From Aromatoleum tolulyticum (lineage in GTDB: Bacteria > Pseudomonadota > Gammaproteobacteria > Burkholderiales > Rhodocyclaceae), in assembly GCF_900156155.1 (NCBI RefSeq), contig NZ_FTMD01000018.1, forward strand, positions 1 through 64,000: a stretch of 64,000 bases of DNA. Reading direction: 5' to 3'. Under the pieces are notes generated by a model. It saw only the letters and a list, made by a program, of their open reading frames with translations. It was not told the DNA's origin and did not search any database. A program made the position numbers and the translations under genes. Positions 47,971 to 62,882 of the stretch are shown here, piece after piece. Position 1 is the first letter of the stretch; each line of letters opens with the position of its first letter.

Positions 47971-49164
47971 TCAAAGAGTTTGGCAGAAGGCGGCGATGCG
48001 CTCGGCGGCCTCGACGCATTCTGCCGTTTCGGCTACGAGTGCGATTCGCACGAACCCGGCGCCCGGATTGACGCCGTTCGATTCCCGGGCGAGGAAGCTG
48101 CCCGGCAGAACCGTCACATTATATGCAGCCTGCAGGCGGCGGGCGAACTCGGTGTCGGCGATGGGGGTCTGCGCCCACAGGTAGAAACCGGCGTCCGGGC
48201 GCTGCACCTTGAGGTGCTTCGCGATGATCGGCATCGCGCGGTCGAACTTCTCGCGGTACATGCGGCGGTTCTCGACGACGTGCGCCTCGTCGTTCCACGC
48301 AGCGACCGAGGCGGCCTGGATCGGCAGGCTCATCGCGCAGCCGTGGTAGGTGCGGTAACGCAGGAAGCCCTTCAGCACCTTGGCATCGCCCGCGACGAAG
48401 CCCGAGCGCATGCCCGGCACGTTCGAGCGCTTGGACAGGCTGGAGAACATCACGAGGTTGCGGAAGTCGCTGCGCCCGAGGGCGTGGGCGGCCTGCATCG
48501 CACCGACCGGGGGCGCGTCGTCGTCGAAGTAGATCTCCGAGTAGCATTCGTCGGCGGCGATCACGAAGCCGTAGCGGTCCGACAGCTCGAACAGGCGGGC
48601 CCATTCCGCCTGCGACAGCATGCGGCCGGTCGGATTGCCCGGCGAGCATACGAACACGAGCTGGACGTCGCGCCACACCGCCTCGGGAATGCTGTCGAAA
48701 TCCGAGCCGAAACCGTTTTCCGGCAGGTTGTTGAGGAACACCGGTTCGGCACCGGCGAGCAGGGCCGCGCCTTCGTAGATCTGGTAGAACGGGTTCGGGC
48801 TCAGCACCTTGGCGCCGGGGCGGCTGCCGTTGATCACCGCCTGGGCGAAGGCGAACAGCGCCTCGCGCGAGCCGTTGACCGGCAGCACCTGGGTCGCCGG
48901 ATCGACCTTGGGCAGGCCGAAGCGGCGTTCCAGCCAGCCGGCGATCGCCACGCGCAGCGGGTCGCCGCCGATCGTCGCGGGGTAGTTCGCGAGCCCCTGC
49001 AGGTTGTCCATGAGCGCCTGCATGATGAAGGGCGGAGTCGGGTGCTGCGGTTCGCCGATCGACAGGCGGATCAGTTTCAGGTCGGCCGGGGGTACGACGC
49101 CGTCGAGCAGCGCGCGCAGTTTTTCGAAAGGATAGGGCTGGAGGCGGTCGAGGTTCGGATTCAC
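47971..49164 (-). CDS. dapC: N-succinyldiaminopimelate aminotransferase
   Basis: PLP enzyme that aminates N-succinyl-2-amino-6-ketopimelate, the step between DapD and DapE. The 397-residue class I aminotransferase has [30 protein letters not shown] and the PLP-lysine block [16 protein letters not shown]. The family N-terminus [17 protein letters not shown] begins at a GTG (49164). Neighbouring dapD and dapE confirm the role over other aminotransferases. Confidence 0.94.
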   Translation of the reverse strand: MNPNLDRLQPYPFEKLRALLDGVVPPADLKLIRLSIGEPQHPTPPFIMQALMDNLQGLANYPATIGGDPLRVAIAGWLERRFGLPKVDPATQVLPVNGSREALFAFAQAVINGSRPGAKVLSPNPFYQIYEGAALLAGAEPVFLNNLPENGFGSDFDSIPEAVWRDVQLVFVCSPGNPTGRMLSQAEWARLFELSDRYGFVIAADECYSEIYFDDDAPPVGAMQAAHALGRSDFRNLVMFSSLSKRSNVPGMRSGFVAGDAKVLKGFLRYRTYHGCAMSLPIQAASVAAWNDEAHVVENRRMYREKFDRAMPIIAKHLKVQRPDAGFYLWAQTPIADTEFARRLQAAYNVTVLPGSFLARESNGVNPGAGFVRIALVAETAECVEAAERIAAFCQTL

Positions 49165-49306
49165 GGCGGACTGTTTCGGCTTGTTTCGATGGGCATGCGC
49201 CTGTGCCTGAAGGCGAGGGCATTGAGCGCGCGATGGTATCATGACGGGCTTTCGCCGGCCCCGGCCGGCCAACTCCAGTTCCGATTCGACCCGGCTCCGT
49301 CACGAA

Positions 49307-52300
49307 GTGCGTCTCTCCAAGCTCAAACTCGCCGGTTTCAAGACCTTCGTCGATCCGACCACCGTCCTCACCCCCGGCAATCTCGTCGGTGTGGTGGGGC
49401 CGAACGGCTGCGGCAAGTCGAACATCATCGACGCGGTGCGCTGGGTGCTGGGCGAGACGCGCGCGAGCGCGCTGCGCGGCGAGTCGATGCAGGACGTGAT
49501 CTTCAACGGCTCGACGACGCGCAAGCCGGTGTCGCGCGCGAGCGTCGAGCTGGTGTTCGACAACGCCGAGGGCCGTGCCGCGGGGCAGTGGTCGCGCTAT
49601 GCGGAAATCTCGGTCAAGCGCGTGCTCGACCGCAGCGGCGAGTCGACCTACTTCCTCAACAACGTCCAGGTCCGGCGCAAGGATGTCATCGATCTCTTCC
49701 TCGGTACCGGTCTCGGCCCGCGCGCCTACGCGATCATCGAGCAGGGCATGATCTCGCGCATCATCGAGGCGCGTCCCGAGGAGGTGCGCGGCTTTCTCGA
49801 GGAGGCCGCGGGCGTCACGAAGTACCGCGAACGCCGGCGCGAGACCGAAGGCCGGCTGTCCGACGCGCGCGACAACCTCGCCCGACTCGACGACATCCGC
49901 ATGGAGCTCGGCGAGCGTATCGGACACCTGGAGGTGCAGGCGGAGATCGCCGCGCGCTACCGCGACCTGAACGCCGCGCACACGCAGCGCCAGCAGCTGC
50001 TGTGGCTGCTCAAGCGCAACGAGGCGCGCGCCGAGCAGGCGCGCGTGGAGGGCGAACTCAATCAGCTGTCGTCGAAGATGGAGGCCGACAGCGCCCGCCT
50101 GCAGGAGCTCGAGAACGCCGTCGAGGAGGCGCGTGCGGGGCACTTCGAGGCATCCGAGGCCACGCACGCCGCGCAGTCGGATCTCTTTGCGGTGTCGGCG
50201 GAAGTGACGCGGCTGGAAGCCGAATTGCGCCACCTCGACGACGCGCGCAAGCGGCTGGAGGCGCGGCTCGCGCAGCTCGCGACCGACGAGGCACACTGGC
50301 AGGAGCGCCAGGCGGCGCTGGCGGCGGAGCGCGAGCGCTGGACCGGTCTGCTCGACAATGCGGCGATGCGCGCCGAGCAGGCCGAGGCGCGCCATGCCGA
50401 GATTGGCGAGCGCCTGCCCGAGGCGGAGGCCGCCCGGCAGGCTGCCGATACCACGGTTGCCGCGGCGCGGCGCGAACTCGCGCAGACCGAGCAGCAGCTG
50501 CGCGTCGAGGAGGCCAACCGCGCGAGCGCCGTACGCGCGATCGATGCGCTGAACCAGCGCCGCGGGCGCCTGACGGGTGAATCGGGCGGTATCGAAGGGC
50601 CGGACGAGGCCGTGGTTGCGCAGCAGGAAACCCGCCTCGAAGCCCTGCGCGAGGCGCAGGAAGGCCATCAGGAGGAGCTCGCTGCGGTCCAGATGCGCCT
50701 GCCCGAGGCGCAGGCCGCGCTGAAGGCCGCGCTCGAGCATGAACGGCAGGTGCAGCGGCGCCTCACCGAACTACGGGCGCGGCGCGATGCGCTCGTGCAG
50801 CTGCAGGCCAAGGTGCAGTCGCAGGGACAGCTGGGTGACTGGTTGAAGCGCCACAAGCTGGCGGAGCTGCCGCCGCTGTGGCGCGACCTGCGGGTCGAGC
50901 CGGGCTGGGAAATGGCGGTCGAGGCCATGCTGCGCGAGCGGCTGGCGGCGCTGACCGGCGACGTGAGCGAAGCGGCGCGCGCGATGTTCGACGACGCGCC
51001 GCCGGGATCCTTCGCGCTCGCCTTCGGCGACGGCGTGGAATCCGCCGCCGAGCCTGCGCCGCTGCCCGGTACGTTCGCGCTGATGGACAAGATCTCGTTC
51101 GTGGACGAAGGGCTTCGGCCGGTCGTCGCCGACTGGCTGCGCGGTTGCCTGGCCACCGACGGCCTGGAGCCGTGGGTCGAGCGGCGCGGGGAACTCGCTG
51201 CGCACCAATGCCTCGTCGGACCGCGCGGGCAGATCCTCACACGGCACGCCCTGGTGCATTACGCGCCGGACAGCCGCACGCACGGCGTCATGGAGCGCCA
51301 GCGCGAGATCGACGGCCTGGCGGAACAGCAGCGCGGGCTCGAAATGGAGGCCCATATCGCCCACGACGCGCTGATTGCGGCCGAAGGCGTGACGGCCGAG
51401 CTGCAGGAACGCGGCAACGTGTTGCGGCGCGAGCTGCAGGCGGCGCAGCAGCAGGTGCATGCCGAGCAGGTCGAGCTCCTGAAGCTCACGCAGGCGCGGC
51501 AGCGCGCCGAGGAGCGCCGGGCGCAGCTCGCGCGCGACCTCGAGGACATCGTCCATCTCGAGTCCACCGAACGCGAACACCTCGCCCGCGCGGAGATGGA
51601 GCAGGCGCGTGCGGCGGAGCTGGCCGAGCTGCAGCGCGAGCGCCTCGACGGCGCGCTGGAGGTGCTGGCGGAGCGCGACAACGTGCTGCGCGAGACGCGC
51701 TCGCTCGAACAGGCGCTCGCGCGCGAACTACAGGAAGCGCGTTTTTCGGAGCGCGAGTGCGCGGGCAAGCTCGAAGACATCGCGCGCAATCTGCAGCTCG
51801 CCGGCGAACAGCTCGAACGGATCGCGGTGGAGGTCGAGGCGCGCCGGCACGAGCTCGACGCGACCGACAGCGGTCGCAGCCGCGACGCGCTGCAGGAGGC
51901 GCTGGAGCTGCGTGCGAGCCGCGAAGCGGGGCTGGCGGCGCGGCGCGACGCGCTGGAAACGGCGGCGATGCGGCTCAGGCAGACCGAGGAGCTGCGTCTG
52001 CGCACCGAGCAGGAGGCGGCGCCCGCTCGCGGACGGGTGGCCGAGCTGCGGCTCGCCGTGCAGGCGGCGGAGCTCGCGGCGGCGCAGTTCGACGAGCGGC
52101 TGGCCGAGGCGCAGGCTGACGAGGCGGCGCTGCAGCCCCTGCTCGCGCCGGACCTGCGCGAGGGCTCGCTGGTGCGGGAAGTCGGGCGGCTTGCGCGCGA
52201 AATCGCGGAACTGGGCCAGGTCAACCTGGCGGCACTGGACGAATTGCGCAGCGCGCAGGAGCGCAAGGGCTATCTCGACGCGCAGTTCGATGACCTGACG

Positions 52301-52834
52301 CAGGCGATCGAGACGCTGGAGGATGCCATCCGGCGCATCGACCGCGAGACGCGCGAGCAGCTGCAGGACACCTACAATACCGTGACGCAGCATTTCGGCA
52401 CGCTCTTCCCGCAGCTCTTCGGCGGCGGGCAGGCGCGGCTGGTGCTCACCGGCGACGAAATCCTCGACGCGGGGATCCAGATCGTTGCTCAACCGCCCGG
52501 TAAGAAGAACAGCTCGATCCACCTGCTGTCCGGCGGCGAGAAGGCGCTCACCGCGATTGCGCTGGTGTTCTCGATGTTCCAGTTGAATCCTGCGCCATTC
52601 TGCATGCTTGACGAGGTCGACGCGCCGCTGGACGATACGAATACCGAGCGTTATTGCCAGATGGTGAAGCGCATGTCATCACAGACACAGTTCATCTTCA
52701 TCAGCCACAGCAAGATCACGATGGAGATCGCGCAGCAGCTCGTGGGGGTGACGATGCAGGAACAGGGTGCCTCGCGCGTGGTGGAAGTGGATATGGAAGA
52801 GGCGCTGCGCCTGGCGGAGCCGGCAGCGGCCTGA
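49307..52834 (+). CDS. smc: Chromosome partition protein SMC
   Basis: Large ATPase that organises and segregates the chromosome with ScpA and ScpB. The 1175-residue protein has Walker A GPNGCGKSN (31-39), two long coiled-coil arms (about 165-500 and 665-1000) around a hinge near 515-650, and the C-terminal signature LLSGGEKALTAIAL with Walker B CMLDEVDAPLDD. The GTG 49307 gives the family start MRLSKLKLAGFKTF; the in-frame ATG at 49241 adds 22 unrelated residues. No scpA or scpB is in the window. Confidence 0.95.
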   Translation: MRLSKLKLAGFKTFVDPTTVLTPGNLVGVVGPNGCGKSNIIDAVRWVLGETRASALRGESMQDVIFNGSTTRKPVSRASVELVFDNAEGRAAGQWSRYAEISVKRVLDRSGESTYFLNNVQVRRKDVIDLFLGTGLGPRAYAIIEQGMISRIIEARPEEVRGFLEEAAGVTKYRERRRETEGRLSDARDNLARLDDIRMELGERIGHLEVQAEIAARYRDLNAAHTQRQQLLWLLKRNEARAEQARVEGELNQLSSKMEADSARLQELENAVEEARAGHFEASEATHAAQSDLFAVSAEVTRLEAELRHLDDARKRLEARLAQLATDEAHWQERQAALAAERERWTGLLDNAAMRAEQAEARHAEIGERLPEAEAARQAADTTVAAARRELAQTEQQLRVEEANRASAVRAIDALNQRRGRLTGESGGIEGPDEAVVAQQETRLEALREAQEGHQEELAAVQMRLPEAQAALKAALEHERQVQRRLTELRARRDALVQLQAKVQSQGQLGDWLKRHKLAELPPLWRDLRVEPGWEMAVEAMLRERLAALTGDVSEAARAMFDDAPPGSFALAFGDGVESAAEPAPLPGTFALMDKISFVDEGLRPVVADWLRGCLATDGLEPWVERRGELAAHQCLVGPRGQILTRHALVHYAPDSRTHGVMERQREIDGLAEQQRGLEMEAHIAHDALIAAEGVTAELQERGNVLRRELQAAQQQVHAEQVELLKLTQARQRAEERRAQLARDLEDIVHLESTEREHLARAEMEQARAAELAELQRERLDGALEVLAERDNVLRETRSLEQALARELQEARFSERECAGKLEDIARNLQLAGEQLERIAVEVEARRHELDATDSGRSRDALQEALELRASREAGLAARRDALETAAMRLRQTEELRLRTEQEAAPARGRVAELRLAVQAAELAAAQFDERLAEAQADEAALQPLLAPDLREGSLVREVGRLAREIAELGQVNLAALDELRSAQERKGYLDAQFDDLTQAIETLEDAIRRIDRETREQLQDTYNTVTQHFGTLFPQLFGGGQARLVLTGDEILDAGIQIVAQPPGKKNSSIHLLSGGEKALTAIALVFSMFQLNPAPFCMLDEVDAPLDDTNTERYCQMVKRMSSQTQFIFISHSKITMEIAQQLVGVTMQEQGASRVVEVDMEEALRLAEPAAA

Positions 52835-52948
52835 ACATGAGCGCCGCCGCGCGCCGGAACGGTGACGCTGCGGCAAGGTTTGATTGCGAAGCCCAGAGAA
52901 TTGCGAGGCCCGCTGCGCGATGCGGCGGGACCGACAACGGGAAGGAAG

Positions 52949-56088
<3,140 letters not shown>

Positions 56089-56149
56089 GAATATGGCACG
56101 GACCAGACGCCGGGCTGAAGTAGACGATGAAACAAGGGAGAGTCATCCA

Positions 56150-57022
56150 ATGAAAAAGGTCACCAAGGCGGTCTTCCCGGTCGCCGGCATGGGCACGCGC
56201 TTTCTGCCGGCCACCAAGGCCAGCCCGAAGGAAATGCTGCCGATCGTCGACAAGCCGTTGATCCAGTACGCGGTCGAAGAGGCGGTCGCGGCCGGCATCA
56301 CCGACATGATCTTCATCACCGGGCGCACCAAGCGCTCGATCGAGGACCATTTCGACAAGGCCTACGAGCTGGAAACGGAACTCGAAGCGCGAGGCAAGAA
56401 GGAGTTGCTGGCGCTGGTGCAGCGGACGGTGCCCAAGGGCGTGAACTGCATCTACATCCGCCAGTCCGAAGCGCTCGGCCTGGGGCACGCGGTGCTGTGC
56501 GCCGCGCCGGTTGTCGGCGACGAGCCTTTCGCGGTGATCCTCGCCGATGACCTGCTGGACAACTACGGCGCCGAGCCGATCATGCAGCAGATGGTCGGCG
56601 TGTACAACTACAACCGCTGTTCGGTGCTGGGCACGATGAACGTGCCGCGCGAAGACACCCGCCAGTACGGCATCGTCAGCACCGAGAGCCAGCAGGGCGA
56701 CGTGCAGCGCGTGACCGGCATCGTCGAGAAGCCGAAGCCCGAGGAGGCGCCGACGACGCAGGCCGTGGTCGGGCGTTATATTCTGACTCCGCATATCTTC
56801 GACCACCTGCGCTCGATCAAGCCGGGCGCTGGCGGCGAACTGCAGCTGACCGACGCGATCGCGTCCTTGCTCAAGGAAGAGGCGGTGCTGTCCTACCAGT
56901 TCCAGGGCGTGCGCTACGACTGTGGCTCCAAGCTCGGCTATCTGAAGGCGACCGTCGAGCTCGGCTTGCGTCATCCGGAAGTCGGCACCGACTTCGCAGC
57001 GTATCTGGCGGATCGCAAGTAA
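56150..57022 (+). CDS. galU: UTP-glucose-1-phosphate uridylyltransferase
   Basis: Makes UDP-glucose for lipopolysaccharide, exopolysaccharide and trehalose synthesis. The 290-residue protein starts [23 protein letters not shown], with the nucleotidyltransferase motif and [20 protein letters not shown] and [17 protein letters not shown] lies just upstream. An upstream in-frame ATG at 56093 would add a basic 19-residue leader and is less likely. The gene ends at a double-hairpin terminator. Confidence 0.96.
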   Translation: MKKVTKAVFPVAGMGTRFLPATKASPKEMLPIVDKPLIQYAVEEAVAAGITDMIFITGRTKRSIEDHFDKAYELETELEARGKKELLALVQRTVPKGVNCIYIRQSEALGLGHAVLCAAPVVGDEPFAVILADDLLDNYGAEPIMQQMVGVYNYNRCSVLGTMNVPREDTRQYGIVSTESQQGDVQRVTGIVEKPKPEEAPTTQAVVGRYILTPHIFDHLRSIKPGAGGELQLTDAIASLLKEEAVLSYQFQGVRYDCGSKLGYLKATVELGLRHPEVGTDFAAYLADRK

Positions 57023-57024
57023 TC

Positions 57025-57085
57025 CCGACCGCCCTGATGGGCGGTCGGAAATGAAAAAAGGCGCTGCAGATGCAGCGCCTTTTTT
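57025..57085. terminator. Bidirectional terminator between galU and typA
   Basis: Two hairpins lie between the convergent genes. The first (CCGACCGCCC 57025-57034 with GGGCGGTCGG 57039-57048) has no T-tract. The second (GGCGCTGCA 57060-57068 with TGCAGCGCC 57071-57079) is followed by six T (57080-57085) and preceded by six A (57054-57059), so it can end both galU and typA transcripts. Confidence 0.9.
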
Positions 57086-57124
57086 GTCGCCCCGCCGGAT
57101 TCAACCCGGTGGTCGCGGTCAGCC

Positions 57125-58942
<1,818 letters not shown>

Positions 58943-58972
58943 TTGGGACCGGAAGTCTTTGAAAAGTTTTTA

Positions 58973-58981
58973 ATTTTAGCA
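58973..58981 (-). promoter_or_regulatory. Extended -10 element before typA
   Basis: On the minus strand TGC is followed directly by TAAAAT (58981 to 58973), an extended -10 pattern, about 30 bases before the typA ATG. No -35 match is seen at the expected distance. Confidence 0.4.
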
Positions 58982-59118
58982 CGCGGTGCGGCGTCGCAGC
59001 ATGTGACGTCGGGTGCGGGAGCGTCGCGGCGATGCCTGGACGGGCTGCCGCAGGGCTGTCGGTGGCGCACACCGGAGGGCTGCCGCCACCCTCCGGCCGA
59101 GGGCGGAGACGGGCCGCG

Positions 59119-59127
59119 TGCTAGAAT
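59119..59127 (+). promoter_or_regulatory. Extended -10 element before mtnP
   Basis: TGC followed directly by TAGAAT (59122-59127), the same extended -10 style as before acpP and typA, 29 bases before the mtnP ATG. The -35 region is G+C-rich and does not match consensus. Confidence 0.45.
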
Positions 59128-59156
59128 CGGCGCCGTTTTTCAAGGAGACAGGCTTC

Positions 59157-59897
59157 ATGCTCGCGATCATCGGCGGGACCGGACTCACCCAGCTTTCGAC
59201 GCTCGAAATCACCCGCCGCGAAGTTGCGCGCACGCCCTACGGCGAACCGTCCGGCGCGCTCACATTCGGCAAGCTGGCAGAAAAGCCGGTCGTGTTCCTG
59301 GCGCGCCACGGCTACGGCCACACGATTCCTCCGCATCAGGTGAACTACCGGGCCAATATCTGGGCCCTGAAGCATGCGAAGGTGTCGGCGATCGTGTCGG
59401 TCGCGTCGGTGGGCGGCATCCGTCCGGAATTCGGGCCGGGAGCGATGGTGGTGCCGAACCAGATCATCGACTACACATGGGGCCGCAAGAGCACCTATTT
59501 CGAGGGCGGCGAATCGGCGGTGCATCACATCGATTTCACCCACCCTTACGACGAACCGCTGCGCAAGCGCATCCTCGCGGCCGCGGCGGCGATGGGCGAG
59601 GCGATGTACGACGGCGGCGTGTACGCCGCGACACAGGGGCCGCGCCTCGAGACGGCGGCCGAGATCAATCGCCTGGAGCGCGACGGCGCCGACCTGGTCG
59701 GCATGACGGGCATGCCCGAGGCGGCCCTTGCACGCGAACTGAACCTGCCTTACGCGGCGATCAACGTGGTCGCGAACTTCGCCGCCGGTCGCGGCGCGAG
59801 CGAGACCGGGATCCAGTTCAGCAGCATCGAGGTGGTGCTGCAGGAGGCGATGATGCGGGTGCGCCGCGTCCTCGAGGAGGTCTGCCGCTCGTCCTGA
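59157..59897 (+). CDS. mtnP: S-methyl-5'-thioinosine phosphorylase (MTAP family)
   Basis: Phosphorylase of the 5'-methylthioadenosine salvage family. The 246-residue protein has AIIGGTGLTQL (3-13), FLARHGYGHTIPPHQVNYRAN, ATQGPRLETAAEI and GMTGMPEAALARELNLPYA. The last block resembles PA3004 of Pseudomonas aeruginosa, which prefers methylthioinosine; MTA would then need deamination by an enzyme encoded elsewhere. Substrate preference is inferred from resemblance. An AAGGAG ribosome binding site precedes the ATG. Confidence 0.85.
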   Translation: MLAIIGGTGLTQLSTLEITRREVARTPYGEPSGALTFGKLAEKPVVFLARHGYGHTIPPHQVNYRANIWALKHAKVSAIVSVASVGGIRPEFGPGAMVVPNQIIDYTWGRKSTYFEGGESAVHHIDFTHPYDEPLRKRILAAAAAMGEAMYDGGVYAATQGPRLETAAEINRLERDGADLVGMTGMPEAALARELNLPYAAINVVANFAAGRGASETGIQFSSIEVVLQEAMMRVRRVLEEVCRSS

Positions 59898-59931
59898 GCG
59901 TCAGGAGACCGGCCCGCGCAGCCTGCCGCCG

Positions 59932-60342
59932 TTACCAGTAGAACGCCGTTTGCCGCTGGCCCTTGGCGGGAAGGCGGGTTTCGCGCACCTGCTGCTTTCC
60001 GGCGTTGGTTGCCGCGACGCGGTAATCGCCGGCCGGCAGACGGGCTAACACGAACGGGCCCTGTGCAATGAGTTCGAGCACCTTGCGCCCGTCGCGGGCC
60101 GTCACGACGACTTCGGTGTCGGACAGGTAGGAGCCGCCTTTCTCGGCGAAGAGGAGCTTGAGGTTGTAGTCGGCAGCCGTGAAGAACAGCTGTTCGCGCT
60201 CTTCGAGACTCACGCCGCCGGAGAGGTAGGGCACGCCTTCGTATTCGCCCCGTTGCAGGGCCGTTTCCTGCGCATTCGCTGCCGGTGCCGGGAATGTCAT
60301 GGCAAGGGCGAGCAGTGTCGTGACGATCGATCGTGCATTCAC
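59932..60342 (-). CDS. Small secreted protein with carboxypeptidase-regulatory-like fold
   Basis: A 136-residue protein with a clear signal peptide (about residues 1-24, ending PAANA) and a compact beta-rich domain with TAADYNLKLLFAEKGGSYLSD, VVVTARDGRKVLE and LPAGDYRVAATNAGK. The last pattern is typical of carboxypeptidase-regulatory-like or CarboxypepD-type beta domains. The function is unknown. The GTG start has an unusually strong Shine-Dalgarno (AAGGAGGTGA), suggesting high expression. It lies next to the PEBP gene on the same strand. Confidence 0.7.
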   Translation of the reverse strand: MNARSIVTTLLALAMTFPAPAANAQETALQRGEYEGVPYLSGGVSLEEREQLFFTAADYNLKLLFAEKGGSYLSDTEVVVTARDGRKVLELIAQGPFVLARLPAGDYRVAATNAGKQQVRETRLPAKGQRQTAFYW

Positions 60343-60395
60343 GGTATCACCTCCTTCGAGTGCGGAGCGACCGCACGGGGCGGCCCTCCGATGTC

Positions 60396-60869
60396 TTACT
60401 GACGCTCGAACGTGCCGATGAGTTCAGTCTGTGCGAGGACGTGGGCGCGGATTTCCGTTTCGAGGCGGGCTTTGGTGGGGTGCGCGAGGTCGGGCAGGAC
60501 GGTATCCAGCGCGTAGAGTTTGTGGAAGTAGCGGTGGCGGCCGATAGGCGGGCAGGGGCCGCCGTAGCCGGTGCGCTTCCAGTCGTTGAGGCCTTCGAGC
60601 GTGCCGGGCGGCAGGGCTGCCGCGGCAACGGCCTCGGGCAGGCCGTCTGCGGTCGCGGGGATGTTGTACAGCACCCAGTGTACCCACGTCATTTTGGGCG
60701 CGGCCGGATCGGGTGCGTCGGGGTCGTCGACGATCAGCACGAGACTTCGCGTGCCCGGCGGAAGGCCGCTCCACGCGAGCGGGGGCGATATGTTGCGGCC
60801 GTCGCAGGTGTGCGCGGCCGGCATCGCTTTTCCATGTTCGAAGACGCTCGAGGTCAGTGTCAGGCTCAT
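60396..60869 (-). CDS. YbhB/YbcL family Raf kinase inhibitor-like protein (PEBP)
   Basis: A 157-residue phosphatidylethanolamine-binding-protein-fold protein. Key features are HTCDGRNISPPLAW (about 20-33), VDDPDAPDP and WVHWVLYNIP, then GYGGPCPP and HRYFHKLYALD. It lacks a signal peptide and is probably cytoplasmic. The cellular role in bacteria is unclear. GGAG precedes the ATG. It lies 27 bases downstream of pncB on the minus strand. Confidence 0.9.
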   Translation of the reverse strand: MSLTLTSSVFEHGKAMPAAHTCDGRNISPPLAWSGLPPGTRSLVLIVDDPDAPDPAAPKMTWVHWVLYNIPATADGLPEAVAAAALPPGTLEGLNDWKRTGYGGPCPPIGRHRYFHKLYALDTVLPDLAHPTKARLETEIRAHVLAQTELIGTFERQ

Positions 60870-60896
60870 GATCGGTTCTCCGGTCGGGTGCGCGCC

Positions 60897-62255
60897 TCAG
60901 CGCACTGCGGGCGAGGTGGATTGCAGGCGCCGGTCGACGGTTTCCGCGAGCTCGCGCAGCGCAGCGGAAACGGTGACCGGCGGTGCTTCGGCGGGGGCGA
61001 TCTGCCGCATGCGCGGAGGCAGCGCCGCGAGGTTCGCGGCGGCCTGCGCGCGCACCGCGGCGAGCGGTGGTGACGCGGCGAGGCGCTTGCCGGCGCGCAT
61101 CACGGGGACGAGCAGGGGTTCTCCGTCCGCGGGGTCGTCCACGGTCGTGAGCAGGTCGCCGGCGAGGCCGCCGTCGGCGTCGCGATGCCGGTATACCTGC
61201 TTGCGGCCGGGCCACGTCGCCTTGCCTTCCGAGCGTTTGCGGCGCGGCTGCCCGTCGTATTCCTGCAGCTTGTAGGCGCAGTCGAGCCAGGGCTGGTCCG
61301 CGGAGGTGTTCATGCGCGTGCCGACGCCGAAGCCGTCGATCGGCGCACCCGAGGCGACCAGGTCGTGCACGGCGTATTCGTCGAGATTGCCGCTGACGAA
61401 GATGCGCACCCTGGGCAGGCCTTCGCCGTCGAGGATCGCGCGCACGCGGCGCGCATGTTCGGCGAGGTCGCCGCTGTCGATGCGCACGGCCTGGATCGCG
61501 ATGCCGTCGGGCGCGAGGCGGGCGGCGAGATCCGCGAGCTTGCGCGCGGCGGACTCGGTGTCGTAGGTGTCGATCAGCATCGTGTTCGCCGCAGGTTGCG
61601 AGCGGGCGAAGTGTTCGAAGGCGGCGGCTTCGTCGTCGTGGGCCTGGATGAAGGAGTGGGCCATCGTGCCGTAGAGCGGGATGCCCCATTGCATGCCGGC
61701 GGCGACCGTCGCGGTGCCGTCGAAGCCGGCGAGATGGCTCGCGCGCGCGGAGAGCAGGCCCGCCTCGGCGCCGTGCGCGCGGCGCAGGCCGAAATCGACG
61801 AGCAGGCGGCCCTGCGCGGCGAGGGTGCAGCGCGCGGCCTTGGCGGCGACCATGGTCTGAAACTGCAGCAGGTTGATGATGCGGGTCTCGACGAGCTGCG
61901 CCTGCGGCAGCGGGGCGGTGACGCGCAGGATGGGCTCGTCGGCGAAGAACACCGTGCCTTCGGGCATCGCGTCGACGTCGCCGGTGAAGCGCAGCGTCGC
62001 GAGCCAGTCGATGAACTCGCGGTGGAAGCGCCCGCAACCGGCGAGCCATGCGAGCTCCTCGTCGCTGAAGCGCAGGGTCTCGAGGTAGTCGAGGACCTGC
62101 TCGAGGCCGGCCGCGACCAGGAAGTTGCGCTGTTCGGGCAGGCGCCGCACGAAGAACTCGAACGACGCGGTCTTCGTCATGCCGCCGTCGAAATAGGCCT
62201 GCAGCATGGTGAGCTGGTAGAGGTCGGTGAGCAGTGCGGGGGCGGACGGGGTCAT
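60897..62255 (-). CDS. pncB: Nicotinate phosphoribosyltransferase
   Basis: Joins nicotinate and phosphoribosyl pyrophosphate to make nicotinate mononucleotide in the NAD salvage pathway. The 452-residue protein has LLTDLYQLTMLQAYF at the start, the active-site DFGLRRAHGAEAG and the phosphate-binding regions with VRIDSGDLAEHAR and VSGNLDEYAV. It overlaps pncA by 4 bases (TGA within ATG region), so nicotinamidase and this enzyme are co-translated and work in sequence. Confidence 0.93.
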   Translation of the reverse strand: MTPSAPALLTDLYQLTMLQAYFDGGMTKTASFEFFVRRLPEQRNFLVAAGLEQVLDYLETLRFSDEELAWLAGCGRFHREFIDWLATLRFTGDVDAMPEGTVFFADEPILRVTAPLPQAQLVETRIINLLQFQTMVAAKAARCTLAAQGRLLVDFGLRRAHGAEAGLLSARASHLAGFDGTATVAAGMQWGIPLYGTMAHSFIQAHDDEAAAFEHFARSQPAANTMLIDTYDTESAARKLADLAARLAPDGIAIQAVRIDSGDLAEHARRVRAILDGEGLPRVRIFVSGNLDEYAVHDLVASGAPIDGFGVGTRMNTSADQPWLDCAYKLQEYDGQPRRKRSEGKATWPGRKQVYRHRDADGGLAGDLLTTVDDPADGEPLLVPVMRAGKRLAASPPLAAVRAQAAANLAALPPRMRQIAPAEAPPVTVSAALRELAETVDRRLQSTSPAVR

Positions 62256-62857
62256 GCGGGATCCCCGATGGCGGCGGACGCGATCGTGCGTGCGCCGAGG
62301 CGTGTCATGTCGTCGATGGCGCGCCGGCCGTCGCCGGGCGCGACGTCCACGGCGCGGATCGCGTCGGTGAGCAGGATCACGTCGTAGCCGTGGGCGAGGC
62401 CGTCGCGCACGGTGTTCAGGACGCAGTAGTCGGTCGCGAGGCCGCCGACCAGCAGGCGGCGCACGCCCGCGGCCTGCAGCCGGTCGTGCAGGTCGGTGCC
62501 GCCGAAGCCCGAGTAGGCGTCGAGCGCGGTGGTGACGGCCTTGGAGACGATGGTGGCGGATGCGGGCAGGGCGAGGGCGGGCGCGAAGGCCGCGCCGGGC
62601 GTCCCGGCGATGCAGTGCGGCGGCCACGGACCGCCGCGGGCATGGAACGAACAGTGGTCCGGCGGGTGCCAGTCGCGCGTGGCGACGACGGGCAGGCGGA
62701 GCCGCGTGCAGCGTGCGATCAGTGCGTTCAGCGGCGCGACGACTTCGTCACCCTGCGGTACGGCGAGGCTGCCGCCGGGGAGGAAGTCGTTCTGCACGTC
62801 GACGATGACCAGCGCATCGCCGGGCTGCAGGGTGATCGGTGCGGCGGGGCTGTGCAT
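62252..62857 (-). CDS. pncA: Nicotinamidase
   Basis: Deamidates nicotinamide to nicotinate. The 201-residue isochorismatase-fold protein has the catalytic Asp in VDVQNDFLPGG, the Lys in VSKAVTT and the Cys in LATDYCVLNT, with metal ligands in DWHPPDHCSFH. A GGAGGAG ribosome binding site precedes the ATG. The gene precedes pncB on the minus strand and follows the Lon-type protease gene by 25 bases. Confidence 0.93.
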   Translation of the reverse strand: MHSPAAPITLQPGDALVIVDVQNDFLPGGSLAVPQGDEVVAPLNALIARCTRLRLPVVATRDWHPPDHCSFHARGGPWPPHCIAGTPGAAFAPALALPASATIVSKAVTTALDAYSGFGGTDLHDRLQAAGVRRLLVGGLATDYCVLNTVRDGLAHGYDVILLTDAIRAVDVAPGDGRRAIDDMTRLGARTIASAAIGDPA

Positions 62858-62882
62858 CGTGCTCCTCCGGTGTTCTACGTCT

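Noticed and set aside
48119-50740. An 873-codon minus-strand frame across dapC and smc
   Set aside because: Shadow of dapC and smc in another frame or strand; it has no motif and spans two genes.
56093-56149. Basic 19-residue in-frame extension of GalU starting at ATG 56093
   Set aside because: The GalU N-terminus normally begins at the nucleotidyltransferase motif, and a good GGGAG lies before the ATG at 56150.
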